Positions 22,341 to 33,400 of a stretch of DNA of 64,000 nucleotides are shown here, one piece after another (within the stretch, counting starts at the first letter, position 1; every line of letters begins with the position of its first letter). The notes beneath the pieces were generated by a model that was given only the letters and a program-made list of their open reading frames with translations, was not told the DNA's origin and ran no database searches. The DNA comes from Fulvia fulva. Lineage: Eukaryota > Ascomycota > Dothideomycetes > Mycosphaerellales > Mycosphaerellaceae. The stretch spans positions 3,596,001-3,660,000 of the forward strand of contig NC_063013.1 of assembly GCF_020509005.1 (NCBI RefSeq), read 5' to 3'. The translations under genes were made by a program, and so were the position numbers.

Positions 22341-23879
22341 ATGTCTAGCTCCACACACTCAGACGACTGGGTCTTCAGGCTCTGCGGAACATGCACATCC
22401 AAGACCATTGACATTAGGCGACTGGCTGAGGAGGTTCGTATTTCCGCATGCTCATGGCTATGTCGCTGACAAAAATAGGACATCGAGGCTGAGATCTTGG
22501 ACCTCTTCGAAGCTGAATCCGACGTCCAAGTTTCGTACCATCAAACTGACGAATACTGCAAAGATAGTCGATCGCTGAAGACTCTTTTCGAACCAGGCGC
22601 TTACCAAAACACTCCTGTCCATATTCACTTCAGCCGTCAGCCAACTCCTACGGCCGAAGCTGGTAGCTGGTTTGCAGCGCGTCTTTCATTTCGCCTTGCA
22701 GATGACAGTCCCATGCGACATATCTCGCCCACCTTTTGGCCAAGCAGACTTATGATGGTGCACAGGGGCAGTACCACCGCAGAGCTGGTATCTAACGTCC
22801 GGCGTCTTGTCAGAAGCAAGCTGGAGCGTGATCCCTTGTTGAACGATGTTCAAGTGCCCACGGACGAAGTGCTCGAAGATGAGCATAAGATCAGACCACG
22901 CTTGCAGACACGATTCAAGACCATTGTTCATTCACCCACGGATGCTCTTGCACGCCTAGACCTCGACTGCGAGGATGCGTACATCAGCCGTGTCGAAATC
23001 ATCCAGGACCTGTTTCACGATCTGGAGTCCGTTCAGCACATGGAGATTCCGATCACGATCAAGTTATGGATCAGCGAGCAAACAGTCCAAGACGGTCACA
23101 ATGTTGTTACGCGATGTGTTCCAAAGCATACCACGCCTCTTCACGTCCGCATTGGATCGTTTGCCTATAAGACTGCGGGCGTCAAAGGGAATGTCACTGT
23201 CGAGTATCCGTTGCTCGCCAAGATCCGCCCAGTCAGCTTCAGATACGATGGTCTTTGCAGAATGGAGGCCTGGGACTTTGACGATCTGGCCATTAATGAT
23301 GTGCACCATGCGACTTGGGCTCCCTTCAACAGATTCCACCTCGAAGGACAATTCCGCAGCGCCCAAAATGAACGGCAGTTGGCCATACAAGTCGAGAAGG
23401 CGCATGAAAGGGGAGACTACGGGCGAATACCACAACTACCTACCATGGCTTTGAGACCAACCCACCAGGCGTCTGACATCAGGCAAAAGCCTAGCGCCGA
23501 AGTCACAGTAGCCGTTAGCTTCGTCAATCACCTTCCAGACGATGCTTTCCAGAACCTCAACATGGCGATCAATTGTCAGCTCGCTTTGACGGATCACGAC
23601 GCACCTGCAGATGCAGAGCAAGAAATATTCAAGTTTATCAAAGAGGCAGCATCAACCGCTGGGTACACTTTGTTCAACGTCCGTGCGAAGGACACATGGA
23701 GATGTGAACTATGGGTCATGAATCAGGACTACATTTCGCCGAAACTTTACAGATTTGAGGATGGGACTTTCGCACAGTTCATGCTTCGTGAGAGGATGGA
23801 GGAGAGAGGGCGGAAGATGTACATGGAGTGTCATATCTGGCCGAAGGAGCATCGGACGGCGCGAGCTTTGCCTTGTTAA
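22341..23879 (+). CDS. Unrecognised modular protein, first of a tandem pair, 497 aa
   Basis: Family not recognised. Exon 1 (22341-22433) encodes MSSSTHSDDWVFRLCGTCTS through RRLAEE; a 45-nt intron (22434-22478, GTTCGT..CTGAC..ATAG) follows; exon 2 is 22479-23879. No signal peptide or membrane segment is apparent. The N-terminal module (residues about 8-90) has the order: strand-like VFRLCG, helix DIEAEILDLFEAE, strand VQVSYH, a Cys, strand VHIHFSR. A C-terminal module (about 380-490) ends RKMYMECHIWP. Both resemble modules of the next gene (24158-26123), and the intron sits at the same place relative to the helix in each N-terminal module. I infer tandem duplication. The order of predicted elements could suit a ubiquitin-like beta-grasp fold, but this is speculative. 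Confidence 0.75.
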
Positions 23880-24157
23880 GGGGTTATGGTAGCCGAACTG
23901 CAATCAGTCACAGATTCAATCTGTAGTAAGTATTCTAAGGCCTTCCACTTACGGAACTGTAGCTGCTTTCATGACGCAGGCTTCTCGGAACATGGCAGTG
24001 CTGGAGGAACAAAGCCCTTGACATCGAAAAATCCGCAATGATCCATGCGAAGCCACATGGCTTCAGACATTTTATCAAAGAGAGAAGCATATAATAGTCG
24101 TGGTAGAGACTTTCCGTCTACATCCGACATCAGTACTCACCAATCTCGCTCCAACTC

Positions 24158-26123
24158 ATGGCTCATACCATCAGACTCGGTATCTGCACTGTGGCTCATA
24201 CTGAAGAGACAGAGCCACGGCCCAGAGAGTACAGCATTCAGTCCGCCAAGGAGAAGGACTGGCTTGTACGTCTCCCTCCACAAATATACGCAGAGAGCTG
24301 CTAGCTTGTTTCGAAGAAGCTCCTCTATCAGATCTGCCTTGACTGGGGCACCAACCCTAGCAAAGAAACCGTGGTAATTCATACACCGGGAGACTGCACC
24401 TCGATTCTGGGGCATCATCCGCTGAACACATGGGCATCACATCACGGTACAGCTCAGATGCTATGCGTTCATTACGAATCGCACGAAGGAGGCATCCTGA
24501 GCATGATGATCCTGAATCACCTGACGCTCACGCTCTGCAGTGAAGATACTTCTGAAGGTAGCGTTGGACAAGGTGTCCTGAAGATGGATTCAATCAACAA
24601 GCGGGCCGACCTCTCCGACGAACTCCAGTGGGAAGTGAGTGCCATGTTTGGCCTTCGATACGCAAGGAACTAAAGCTGATCTTTACAGAGTCTGCAAGCC
24701 AGGGTGTGCACAGAGTTCGGCCGTGACCCCAAGGTGTTTGTTCCAACCATTCACAGACCTGCTGAATGCGGTACGGAGTACGATGGGGAAGACATCGGCA
24801 GCCCGATTTCGATTGGCTCGAGCTCTATGAAGTGCATTTCACGCGCAAGAGCACTCCGACCAAGACAGCAGACCAGAACACATCTCATGATCAGACGAGT
24901 TCCACCAGCGCGACCAATGGCCAAGGTGTTACCTCCTCTGCCGAGGAGATACCCGATGGACCCCCTTTTGACCTCCAAATCAATCCAGTGAAAGAGGGAG
25001 GCCGCAACATCATAGACACTCCGGCATTTGAAGGACGCTATGGTTCGCGCCGTGAGGGTGAGCCTCAGGCAAATGCAGTGATGAGGCTAGGCACTAGACC
25101 TGATAATCGGTTTGCCACAATACACGACGATGCTGTGCCCATGACACATGTCGTAGGGGTCGAAGTATGGTGGGATTCCGACATCGAGGAATCGCTCTTC
25201 AAACTGCGCGAGACAGAATCCTGGTTCGTCAACGGTATGAGTATTGGTGACTGGGAAAATGGGACACTCTTCGAGCAGAAGGACGAAATAGACAACCTGT
25301 GGGACAAGCTTGAGCTTGATGACATGTTCGTTAGCACCGAAACCTTCGAAGAGCTTACACGTGCAGTGCATGCCTTTGTCTCACTAGGCTACGAAGAAAT
25401 TCCTTTGGCCACTTACCTTAGGTTGCAGGAAGACTATCCCGACTACGACAAAATAAACCTGGCAGTTGCTCCACCGCTCATTCCAGACACAACGCAAGCA
25501 GCATATCCGGGCGCTGAGAATCCTGACCCCGACAACGAGCCCATACATACTGTCATTCGCTTCAGGAACGTGCTAGCAGACGAAGACATAACACTCGAAG
25601 TCAAGCTCCAGGCTACGATCACGGATTGCGACGATAAAGCGGCAGAAATGAGGAAATACATCTACGAAGGTGGATCTTGTCTCAATACCAGAGCTGCAAA
25701 ATATAAGGGCCTCAAGACGAGAATGACCAGTGCGACGCAAAGCTGGGGATACTATTGCCTTTCGAAGTCTACGTTTTGCCACAGACACCAGACCAGAGTA
25801 CCTTGATGTACCGCTGGGACAACGACGCGAATGAGAACAAGACCGCGAGACAGTTCCTGGACCAACAAGTTTCACAAGAATACGATCGACGTCTGTATCT
25901 TGAGGTCCACATCATACCTGACCCGGAATGGAAGAAGAAGAATGCAGAATGGAAGGTGATCTTGCGGCAGAGGAAGGAGCAGAAAGAGGAGCGGGAAAGG
26001 AGAGAGCGGGAGAAGAAAATGGTAGAACTGGTTCCAAGAAGAGAACATCGGCGAGAAGCATACAAGCTGGCAAGAAGGGACGGAGCGCCTCTGGGACAAA
26101 GAAAAGACCAGGTCATCGTATAA
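24158..26123 (+). CDS. Unrecognised modular protein, second of the tandem pair; frameshift suspected
   Basis: Built by hand: exon 1 24158-24265 (MAHTIRLGICTVAH..), intron 51 nt; exon 2 24317-24634, intron 54 nt (GTGAGT..TACAG); exon 3 24689-25669, intron 47 nt; exon 4 25717-26123; about 604 aa. Two N-terminal modules follow each other (TIRLGICTV..LLYQICLDWG..VVIHTPGDC..QMLCVHYES and LTLTLCSED..LQARVCTEFG..VFVPTIHRPAEC..LYEVHFTR), each with its intron just before the helix. The C-terminal module ends RRLYLEVHIIPD, then a basic coiled-coil-like tail (KEQKEERERREREKK). At about 24801 the frame must shift by one base to pass from the Cys-containing strand to DFDWLELYEVHF. This may be a real mutation, a sequence error, or an unusual intron (24734-24801 would also restore frame but would remove the conserved strand). 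Function unknown. Confidence 0.65.
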
Positions 26124-26620
26124 TAGCTAGTCTGTTGCGCGTAGACTCACTCACTTGCGCACACATTTGCACATGCACGATGCTTCGACGAGTATAGATT
26201 GAAGGCAAGCTGGTCATGCATGCAACATATCCTGTGGTTAGAGGTTTTTCCGGTCAAGCAGTGGCTTGGGCAAAGACCTCACACAGAGTGACATTTTGCG
26301 ATGGCAGCGGAAACTGTCCCATCACCAGCAGCGGGCGTTGAAATAAGGCTGCGAACGTGGAGGGCCCTGATGAATCAAAGCGTGTGGAAAGTGACCTTCC
26401 AGACGCCACGATTAGAGGTTGCGCAGCCTTGAACAGCGACCCAGGCGCTGTTGTCTGGAGTATAAGACTGTGTGGCGAGACGGATAGCCACGGGCGATCG
26501 CATCGACATTGAAGAGCCAGATTGAGGTAGTGCTGTCACGTAACATCGCCGAGTGTTGTGAAATCTGCTGGAGTTGACGAAGAGGGAAGGACAACCGGGG
26601 AACGCGTGGACGCCGCGATA

Positions 26621-26669
<49 letters not shown>

Positions 26670-26693
26670 ATCAATCAATCGATCAATCCATCC

Positions 26694-26761
<68 letters not shown>

Positions 26762-27177
26762 AGCCGCTTGGACATGCCAATTTCGGACCAAGCTTTCACC
26801 AAGACAGCAGGGATGCTGACAGCAAATTCTTTCTGCGTGGCCGCCGTATCTGCTCTCTGACTCCAGAGTGTTAGTGTCGCCGCACAGCTACTATCTCTAT
26901 CTCGCTATCTCCCGCAGGATGCGCCTCCTCCTTGGACCTTACATGTATCCTGCGTGCCCGCAGCTGGGGAGCGGACCGACACGTCGCCTGACCCTGAGCC
27001 AGGGAGGATTCTGCAATCGGCGCTCGAACTCGAACGGCATGCATGCCGGCTGAAGGCTGATGGCTCGCGTGCGACGACCACAAAATGAGCATCGTGCCTA
27101 CAGTACATGTACATCTTTCTCCATCCAGACCGCGTTCGCTCATTCTCACATCCGAGGGAATCGTCATCACCACATGC
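26124..27177. other. Intergenic with long AATC microsatellite
   Basis: 1.05 kb between the second unknown gene and the permease. Apart from the repeat at 26621-26760 I see no supportable gene; the ORF through the repeat encodes only a Gln-Ser-Ile-Asn tetrapeptide array. Confidence 0.5.
26621..26760. repeat. (AATC)n microsatellite, about 35 units
   Basis: About 140 nt of AATC repeats with a few variant units (CGATC, CCATC) in the middle. It lies about 420 nt upstream of the permease start codon. Confidence 0.97.
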
Positions 27178-28820
27178 ATGGAGCGCAGGAGACAGAGCAT
27201 CGCCAACGATGATGCTCACCTGGCAGCGCTCGGCGTCAGGCAGGAGCTGAAGCGCAACTTCTCGCCGCTGGCGATGCTGGGGCTGGCCTTTGCAATCCTG
27301 AACAGCTGGACCGCACTCTCGACGTCGCTTTCTCTGGCACTGCCTTCTGGAGGTCCTACATCGGTCATTTGGGGTCTGGTGACAGCAGGCATCTTCAACC
27401 TGTGTCTATCAGCATCGCTAGCAGAGTTTCTGTCCGCTTACCCTACCGCTGGCGGCCAATATCACTGGGTTCACATCATCTCTTGGGATGGCTGGAAGCC
27501 AATCTTGTCTTGGATCACTGGATGGATCAATGTCTTTGGATGGATGGCTCTTGTTGCGACCGGTGGGCTGCTCGGCAGCCAGATCATTGTCGGAATTGTT
27601 CACATGTACGATGCGACCTACGTCTCCCAGCGATGGCATCAAATCCTCATTTATATCGGATACAATATCGTGGCAATGCTCCTGAACGCATTCGGCAACC
27701 ATCTTCTGCCTCTGATCAACAAGACTGCGATTATCTGGTCCATCTCGGGCTTCGTTGTCATTTGCATCACCGTCCTGGCATGTTCCTCGCCCGACTACAA
27801 CTCCGGGGACCTTGTGTACCGTGAGTTCCTCAATACGACGGGATGGCCAGATGGTGTCGCCTGGCTACTTGGCCTGCTTCAAGGAAGTCTGGGTCTGACT
27901 GGCTACGATGCCACCGCACACATGATCGAGGAGATTCCAAACGCCGTTATCGAAGGCCCGAAGATCATGATATACTGCGTTATGATCGGAATGTTCATCG
28001 GATTCGTGTTCTTGTCATCGCTCTTGTTCGTGGCCGGAGATCTCACGGCAGTCATCGAATCCTCTGCCGGGCCACTTAACCGGATCATCTGGAACGCTAC
28101 TGGCTCTCGTGCAGGGACAGTATGTCTATTGATCTTTCCACTGATCTGCCTCATATTTGCGACGACTTCAATCATGACTACATCTTCGAGGATGACATAT
28201 GGTGAGTCACTCAATTTTGAATGTCCCTCGCAGCACTGACGCAGTTTCCAGCGTTTGCACGAGATGGCGGCCTTCCGTTTTCCCGCTTTTTCTCGCGTGT
28301 ACATCCCACGCTCGACGTGCTTCTTGAGGCGCTTGGTCTGACTGTCTTGGTGGTCCTCATTTTCGGACTCATCTTCCTCGGCTCGACAAGTCCATTCAAC
28401 GCCATTGTTAGCGCCTCTGTCGTGGCATTGACCGTTTCCTACGCGATTCCGATCGCCATCAACTGTCTGCGAGGCCGCCGCATGCTCCCTGAGACACGTT
28501 CTTTCAAGCTTCCGGAGTGGTTTGCTTGAATCATAAACCTGATGGGCATTGCTTTTGCCATCGTGACTACGGTCTTATTCGTGTTTCCACCAGAGTTGTC
28601 AGTGACCGGGAACAACATGAATTATTGCATTGTGGCATTTGCGATCGTCTTCATCATCAGTATGATAACTTGGATCTTCGATGGCCGGAAGAACTACACC
28701 GGACCAAAGGTGGAGATGGACGACGATGTCCTGGTCGCCACACAGACTGTCGAGTCTTCATCTTCGCCCGAGAGGGGTGAGTGGAACGGCAAGGGCTCTG
28801 ATGGCAAGCCCGTGGTATGA
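27178..28820 (+). pseudogene. APC-family amino-acid/GABA permease, interrupted by an in-frame TGA
   Basis: Membrane amino-acid or GABA transporter of the APC superfamily, close in layout to the intact permease at 58190. Exon 1 27178-28201 starts MERRRQSIANDDAH; a 50-nt intron (28202-28251, GTGAGT..TTCCAG) joins SSRMTY to AFARDGG. The frame stops at TGA 28527-28529 after LPEWFA (433 aa), yet the same frame carries on to 28820 with the expected family ending (INLMGIAFAIVTTVLFVF, then MNYCIVAF..GRKNYTGPK). In the paralog the matching position is an aromatic residue (SLGKFGFFIN). TGG to TGA is the simplest cause. The truncated product would lose the last two membrane segments. Either a nonsense allele or a base error; no intron that would skip the codon is evident. 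Confidence 0.85.
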
Positions 28821-28922
28821 TCACGACTTCACAGACCAGGTACGTCTCTTATCCACCTCTCCCTCCCCCCTGCTATGATGACATTATGTTACTCTTTCCT
28901 TGATATACAATGAGAGCATCAT

Positions 28923-28936
28923 TAATATACCAATTG
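28923..28936 (+). repeat. Left target-site duplication of the LINE
   Basis: TAATATACCAATTG, repeated exactly at 33924-33937 on the far side of the retrotransposon. Confidence 0.93.
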
Positions 28937-29167
28937 GATAAACGACAGATATAAACAAGTAGGGAATCATCGATCTCTGCGCCAAAACACGACACATTCG
29001 AAAGCTCTTATCAAGGCCATTCCAACGATATAAAAAGCAGGCCACTGCCCCTAGGACTGAGGGAGTTCTACCCCATTCAATCTGGACAGCTTGAAGCTCT
29101 CTTCACCCTGTTTCTTCAGCTCCAAACGCCGCGGAGGTGCCTAGCTACATTAGGCAACTCCTAGGCA

Positions 29168-30445
29168 ATGGCAGCCCAGGCTACGGTACTAACGGCGCCT
29201 ACGGCCCTACAGGCGAAGCCCCCCCAAGACAACTGGCAGCAACTTATAGAGGACGCAAAAAGCATGGAAACTAACGATCAGCTCCCTTACCGGTCTCTAC
29301 AGGTAATGATCACTCAGCTACGCACGGCGCTTGTACTGTCGTATCACCGAGGGCAACAAGAAATGAGGACGACGTCCCAGGCGATTAGCAAGGCCACCCG
29401 GAATCAACACCCCCATAGCTGGGCATCGGTCGCGGCATCGATACCAGGCCCCCGCCTAACGCACGATGCAGTTACGATCCGCATTGCAGCAAAGGAAGAC
29501 CAGGCCGAAGTTGCGAAGCTATCGAACAAGGAGCTCGCCCAACGAATTAACCAACCAGGGGTGGTCGCAGTGAACCAACAGTCTAACGGCACTCTACAGA
29601 TCTATACTAGCTCTGCTACTGCTAGGAGGCACCTAGAGGCACAGCCACAGTGGGCATCTAAGGTTGCGGCATCAGCGAAGGTCTCAACGAAACAATTCAC
29701 GATCCTAGTCCACGACATGCCTAAGGAGTTTGACCCAACCAACCAGGGTCACCTACGCGCTCTCCAAGAGGACAACCCGGTCACTCTTAACTCTCCAATC
29801 CAGAAGGCGACTTGGCTCCATAGGAAATGGCCAGAAGGCAAGAAGGCCTCGGCGCTAATAGTATGGCTACAAGACGCGAAAGCGGCGGATCTAGCGATAG
29901 AACAAGGCCTGGTCTGGCAATACAGCCTCAAGACAGTAGAAAAGCACTCCTCATCCTTTCGTGTCCTCCAATGCTTCAAATGCCAACAGTATGGACACCA
30001 AACCTACACGTGCACAAACAAGCAGGCCTGCTCGAACTGTGCAGGAGACCATATGTCTAGGGACTGTACATCGACTACGAGACGGTGCGCGAACTGTCCG
30101 GGGCACCACCCATCGTATAGTGCGGAATGCCCACAGCGGAAACTAGCGAAAAACAAGGCAATCACAAACAGAACCGTCGCCCCAAGATTCTACGGCGACC
30201 GTGAGGCTAGCCCACACCGGAACCAACTAGCGGCGGTCGGGCACAAGCGCCCTAGGGCCGAGAACGATGTAAAGGATGCGCAGCCTAGGGCGTACGGGAG
30301 GCCACGTGCTCTGCTAGCTGCGGCGAGGGAATCTAACCAGGCCCGGCTCCCCTTTAGTACACAGCCGATAGGCGTAGACCAGGACGCACAGGGCAGTAGG
30401 ACACAGGACGATACAGAGGAAATGATTGTCGATGCCGATGACTAG
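29168..30445 (+). CDS. LINE ORF1, gag-like protein with three CCHC knuckles
   Basis: 425 aa nucleic-acid-binding protein that would package the element RNA. A Gln/Ala-rich N-terminal half is followed by an RNA-binding-like central region (FTILVHDMPKEFD, and later ALIVWLQDAKAADLA). Three CCHC-type zinc knuckles follow, from about residue 269 (CFKCQQYGHQTYTC, CSNCAGDHMSRDC, CANCPGHHPSYSAEC). The C-terminus is basic and probably disordered. The ORF ends in the motif ATGACTAG, in which the ORF2 Met codon overlaps the region of the ORF1 stop. Confidence 0.93.
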   Translation: MAAQATVLTAPTALQAKPPQDNWQQLIEDAKSMETNDQLPYRSLQVMITQLRTALVLSYHRGQQEMRTTSQAISKATRNQHPHSWASVAASIPGPRLTHDAVTIRIAAKEDQAEVAKLSNKELAQRINQPGVVAVNQQSNGTLQIYTSSATARRHLEAQPQWASKVAASAKVSTKQFTILVHDMPKEFDPTNQGHLRALQEDNPVTLNSPIQKATWLHRKWPEGKKASALIVWLQDAKAADLAIEQGLVWQYSLKTVEKHSSSFRVLQCFKCQQYGHQTYTCTNKQACSNCAGDHMSRDCTSTTRRCANCPGHHPSYSAECPQRKLAKNKAITNRTVAPRFYGDREASPHRNQLAAVGHKRPRAENDVKDAQPRAYGRPRALLAAARESNQARLPFSTQPIGVDQDAQGSRTQDDTEEMIVDADD

Positions 30446-33400
30446 CCTCGACACGCTTAACATCATCCAGTATAACGTCAACCATAGCAAGGATATAGTC
30501 CAGAACCATTTCCTACACGAGGCGGACCCGCGCGTCCACCACGTCCTTGCAATCCAGGAGCCATGGATTAACCCGCACCATAAGAGACCAACGACCTGCA
30601 AGTCACCAGGCTACACGACATGCCTACGAGGCGACGGCAGACCCCGCACGTGCTTCTATGTCAGCAAGGACATACTAGAATCCGACTGGGAGGTAGTGTA
30701 CTACGCAGACGAAGAAGGCGGGGGCGATATTACCTCCCTCCACGTGGGTAGCACCTGGATACACAACCTATACATGCAACCGCCAGCCTCGAGGTCTAGC
30801 CGCGACCTAGGGGTCTGCAGACACCTAGACAGTGCGCTCAAGAGACAAGGGTGCCACATCGTAGTAGGAGACTTCAACATACACCACCCTTCCTGGGAAA
30901 GCCTTATGCAGCCGCACCCTATAGCCGACGAAGTACTCGACTTGATGGCGAGCAACGCAATTGCCCTCAATACCCCGAAGGACCTGGGCACCTGGAAGAG
31001 AGGGGGACTCCAAGGCACGATCGACCTCTCCTGGATCTCAGATAGCCACTACCACACGGTAACCTACTGTGGGATCGAACATGAACTCGAGGCGTCGTCA
31101 GACCACATGCCAGTCAGGACCTCTATTGCGACACAGATACAACGCACACCAGCGAGAACCCCTAAGCCAAACTGGGGAAAGGCCCACTGGGCCAACATCC
31201 AGGCGTACCTCGATGACTCCAAGAGGCTAGTCCAGATCGCGCAGCAGCAATACAATAGTAAAGACGAGATAGACGAAGCAGTCCAGGGGTTGACAGACGA
31301 AATAAGAAAAGCGACCTCACTTCACGTTCCGCTTGCCCAACCAACGACATGGTCCAAACCATACTGGACGCCGGAGTGCACTGCGGTAGTAAGAGAAGCA
31401 AGGAGAGCCCGCCGGGTGTGGACGAGCAGCCATAGCGAGGAGGCCTGGAACGTATACAGGGAGGCATGCCAACAGAAGAAAGCCATAATACGGAGGGAGA
31501 AAGCAGTCGGCTGGAGGGCCACAGTGGAAGAAATCGCCGGCAAGCCAGAGAGGATGTGGAAGCTAGCGAAATGGGCCCGACAGGACCCTACACAGGGCCC
31601 CTCCTTCTCTATCCCAGCGCTACAATCGCCTAGTGGCCCGGTTAGCGACCCCGAGGCCAAGGCGCGTCTACTGGCTAGCAAGTTCTTCCCACCCCCAGTC
31701 GAGGCTGATCTAAGCGACATAAACAGCTCTACTCCCCTAGCCCCTAGCATCGCGGTCCAACAGGAGGTGTCCGAGGGAGAAGTTACCGCTGTGCTGAGGA
31801 AGTTGCCGGCGAAGAAAGCCCCGGGGCCGGATGGGATCCCAAACGAGCTACTAAAGAAGTGTAGAGATCAACTAGCCCCAGCAGTTGCAGCGATCTTCAA
31901 CGCCTGCCTACAGACCGGATACCACCCGATAGCTTTTAAACAATCGACGACAGTGGTCCTACGCAAGCCGCAGAAGGAAGACTATACGCAGGTGAAGTCG
32001 TACCGCCCAATTGCGCTCCTTAACACTCTTGGGAAGGCGCTTGAGAAGCTGGTTGCAACGAGACTCTCCGAGGCGGCAGAGGAACACTCCCTACTCCCGG
32101 ACACCCAGATGGGTGCGCGCCCACAGCGATCGACGCTATCCGCGATGGAACTTATCACCTCTCAGGTAAAGGCCATCTGGTATAAGAATAGGGACAAGGT
32201 GGCTTCCTTACTTAGCCTAGACATATCGGGAGCCTTCGACTACGTGTCACACCCGCGGCTTCTCTACATCCTAAGGTCGAAAGGACTCCCTGAGTGGCTT
32301 GTCAACTTCGTACGGTCCTACCTCCAAAACCGCAGTACGTCGATCCTGGTCGGCCAGTACAGAAGCCCATTTCAAGCAGTCCACACTGGAATCCCGCAAG
32401 GCTCAACGCTAGCACCTATTCTGTTCCTCTTCTTTATGGCGACGCTGCTCCCAGCCCTAGAATCCCAGAACACCGCTGCGAGCGGCTTCGTAGACGACAC
32501 AAACATCCTAGCGTGGTCTTCCTCGACTGAGGAGAACTGTAGGCTACTAGAAGAGAAGCACAAGATCTGCGAGGACTGGGCTAGGAGGCACGGGGCTCGG
32601 TTTGCCCCAGAAAAGTACAATCTGATACACTTTACGCGCCGGCCACGGTTCCACAATATGCAAGCTTCTATCCAGATACAGGGGCACACGACTAACCCGG
32701 CAAATCAGCTCAGGATCCTCGGACTATGGGTGGACCCGGCGCTACGGTGGAGGAAGCACGTACAGGCAATATTACGGAAAGCTGAACAGAATATGGCATC
32801 ATGCCAGAGGCTCACTGCGTCCACATGGGGGGCGGACTTCCGGCAGTCACGACTTCTATATACGGCTATTGTACGGCCAGTCCTTACCTATGGCAGCCAA
32901 GTGTGGTCCTTAGGCGAGAGGGCCTGCCCATCGAAGGGACTCGTCGCGCCGCTAGCGAAGATCCAAAACCAATGCCTAAGGAAGGTCACCGGGGCATATA
33001 AGTCGACACCAACGAGGATGCTTGAGCACGAGACCGCTATACCGCCGATCGACCTATACATCCAGGGACTACGGACCTCCTACTTAGGCAAGTCGGCACA
33101 GTACCCAGTACAGAAGGTCATCGCCAGTGCAGTCGCAAGGGCCCGCGAATCAGTACCAGCGCATAAGGGCATTCGACCCGGAAACGAGCCGAACTACCGG
33201 GCAAGGGACGAACAGCTAGCAACACAATGGGAAGGTGAGAAATCGTTTGTAGAGCAACTATGGAAAGAGAGGTGGAACAACCAGGTTGTAGGGCATAGTG
33301 GACGCCCTCAGCCAGCGGGACAACCTAAGGAATGGTCAGCTACAAAATCCGCGGTCAAGCACCCCCCGAAGCTCATCCACTACCGCCTTACGAGGGCACA

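Noticed and set aside
24266..24304. 39-nt intron ending at TAG 24304 in the second family gene
   Set aside because: Too short for this genome; the 51-nt alternative ending at 24316 places the intron exactly as in the other two modules.
26558..26860. ORF encoding a Gln-Ser-Ile-Asn tetrapeptide array
   Set aside because: It is simply the AATC microsatellite translated; no stop arises because the period is four bases and the unit lacks stops in these frames.
27085..27177. 31-codon extension of the broken permease
   Set aside because: The ATG at 27178 begins the usual hydrophilic N-terminus; the earlier residues look like leader sequence.
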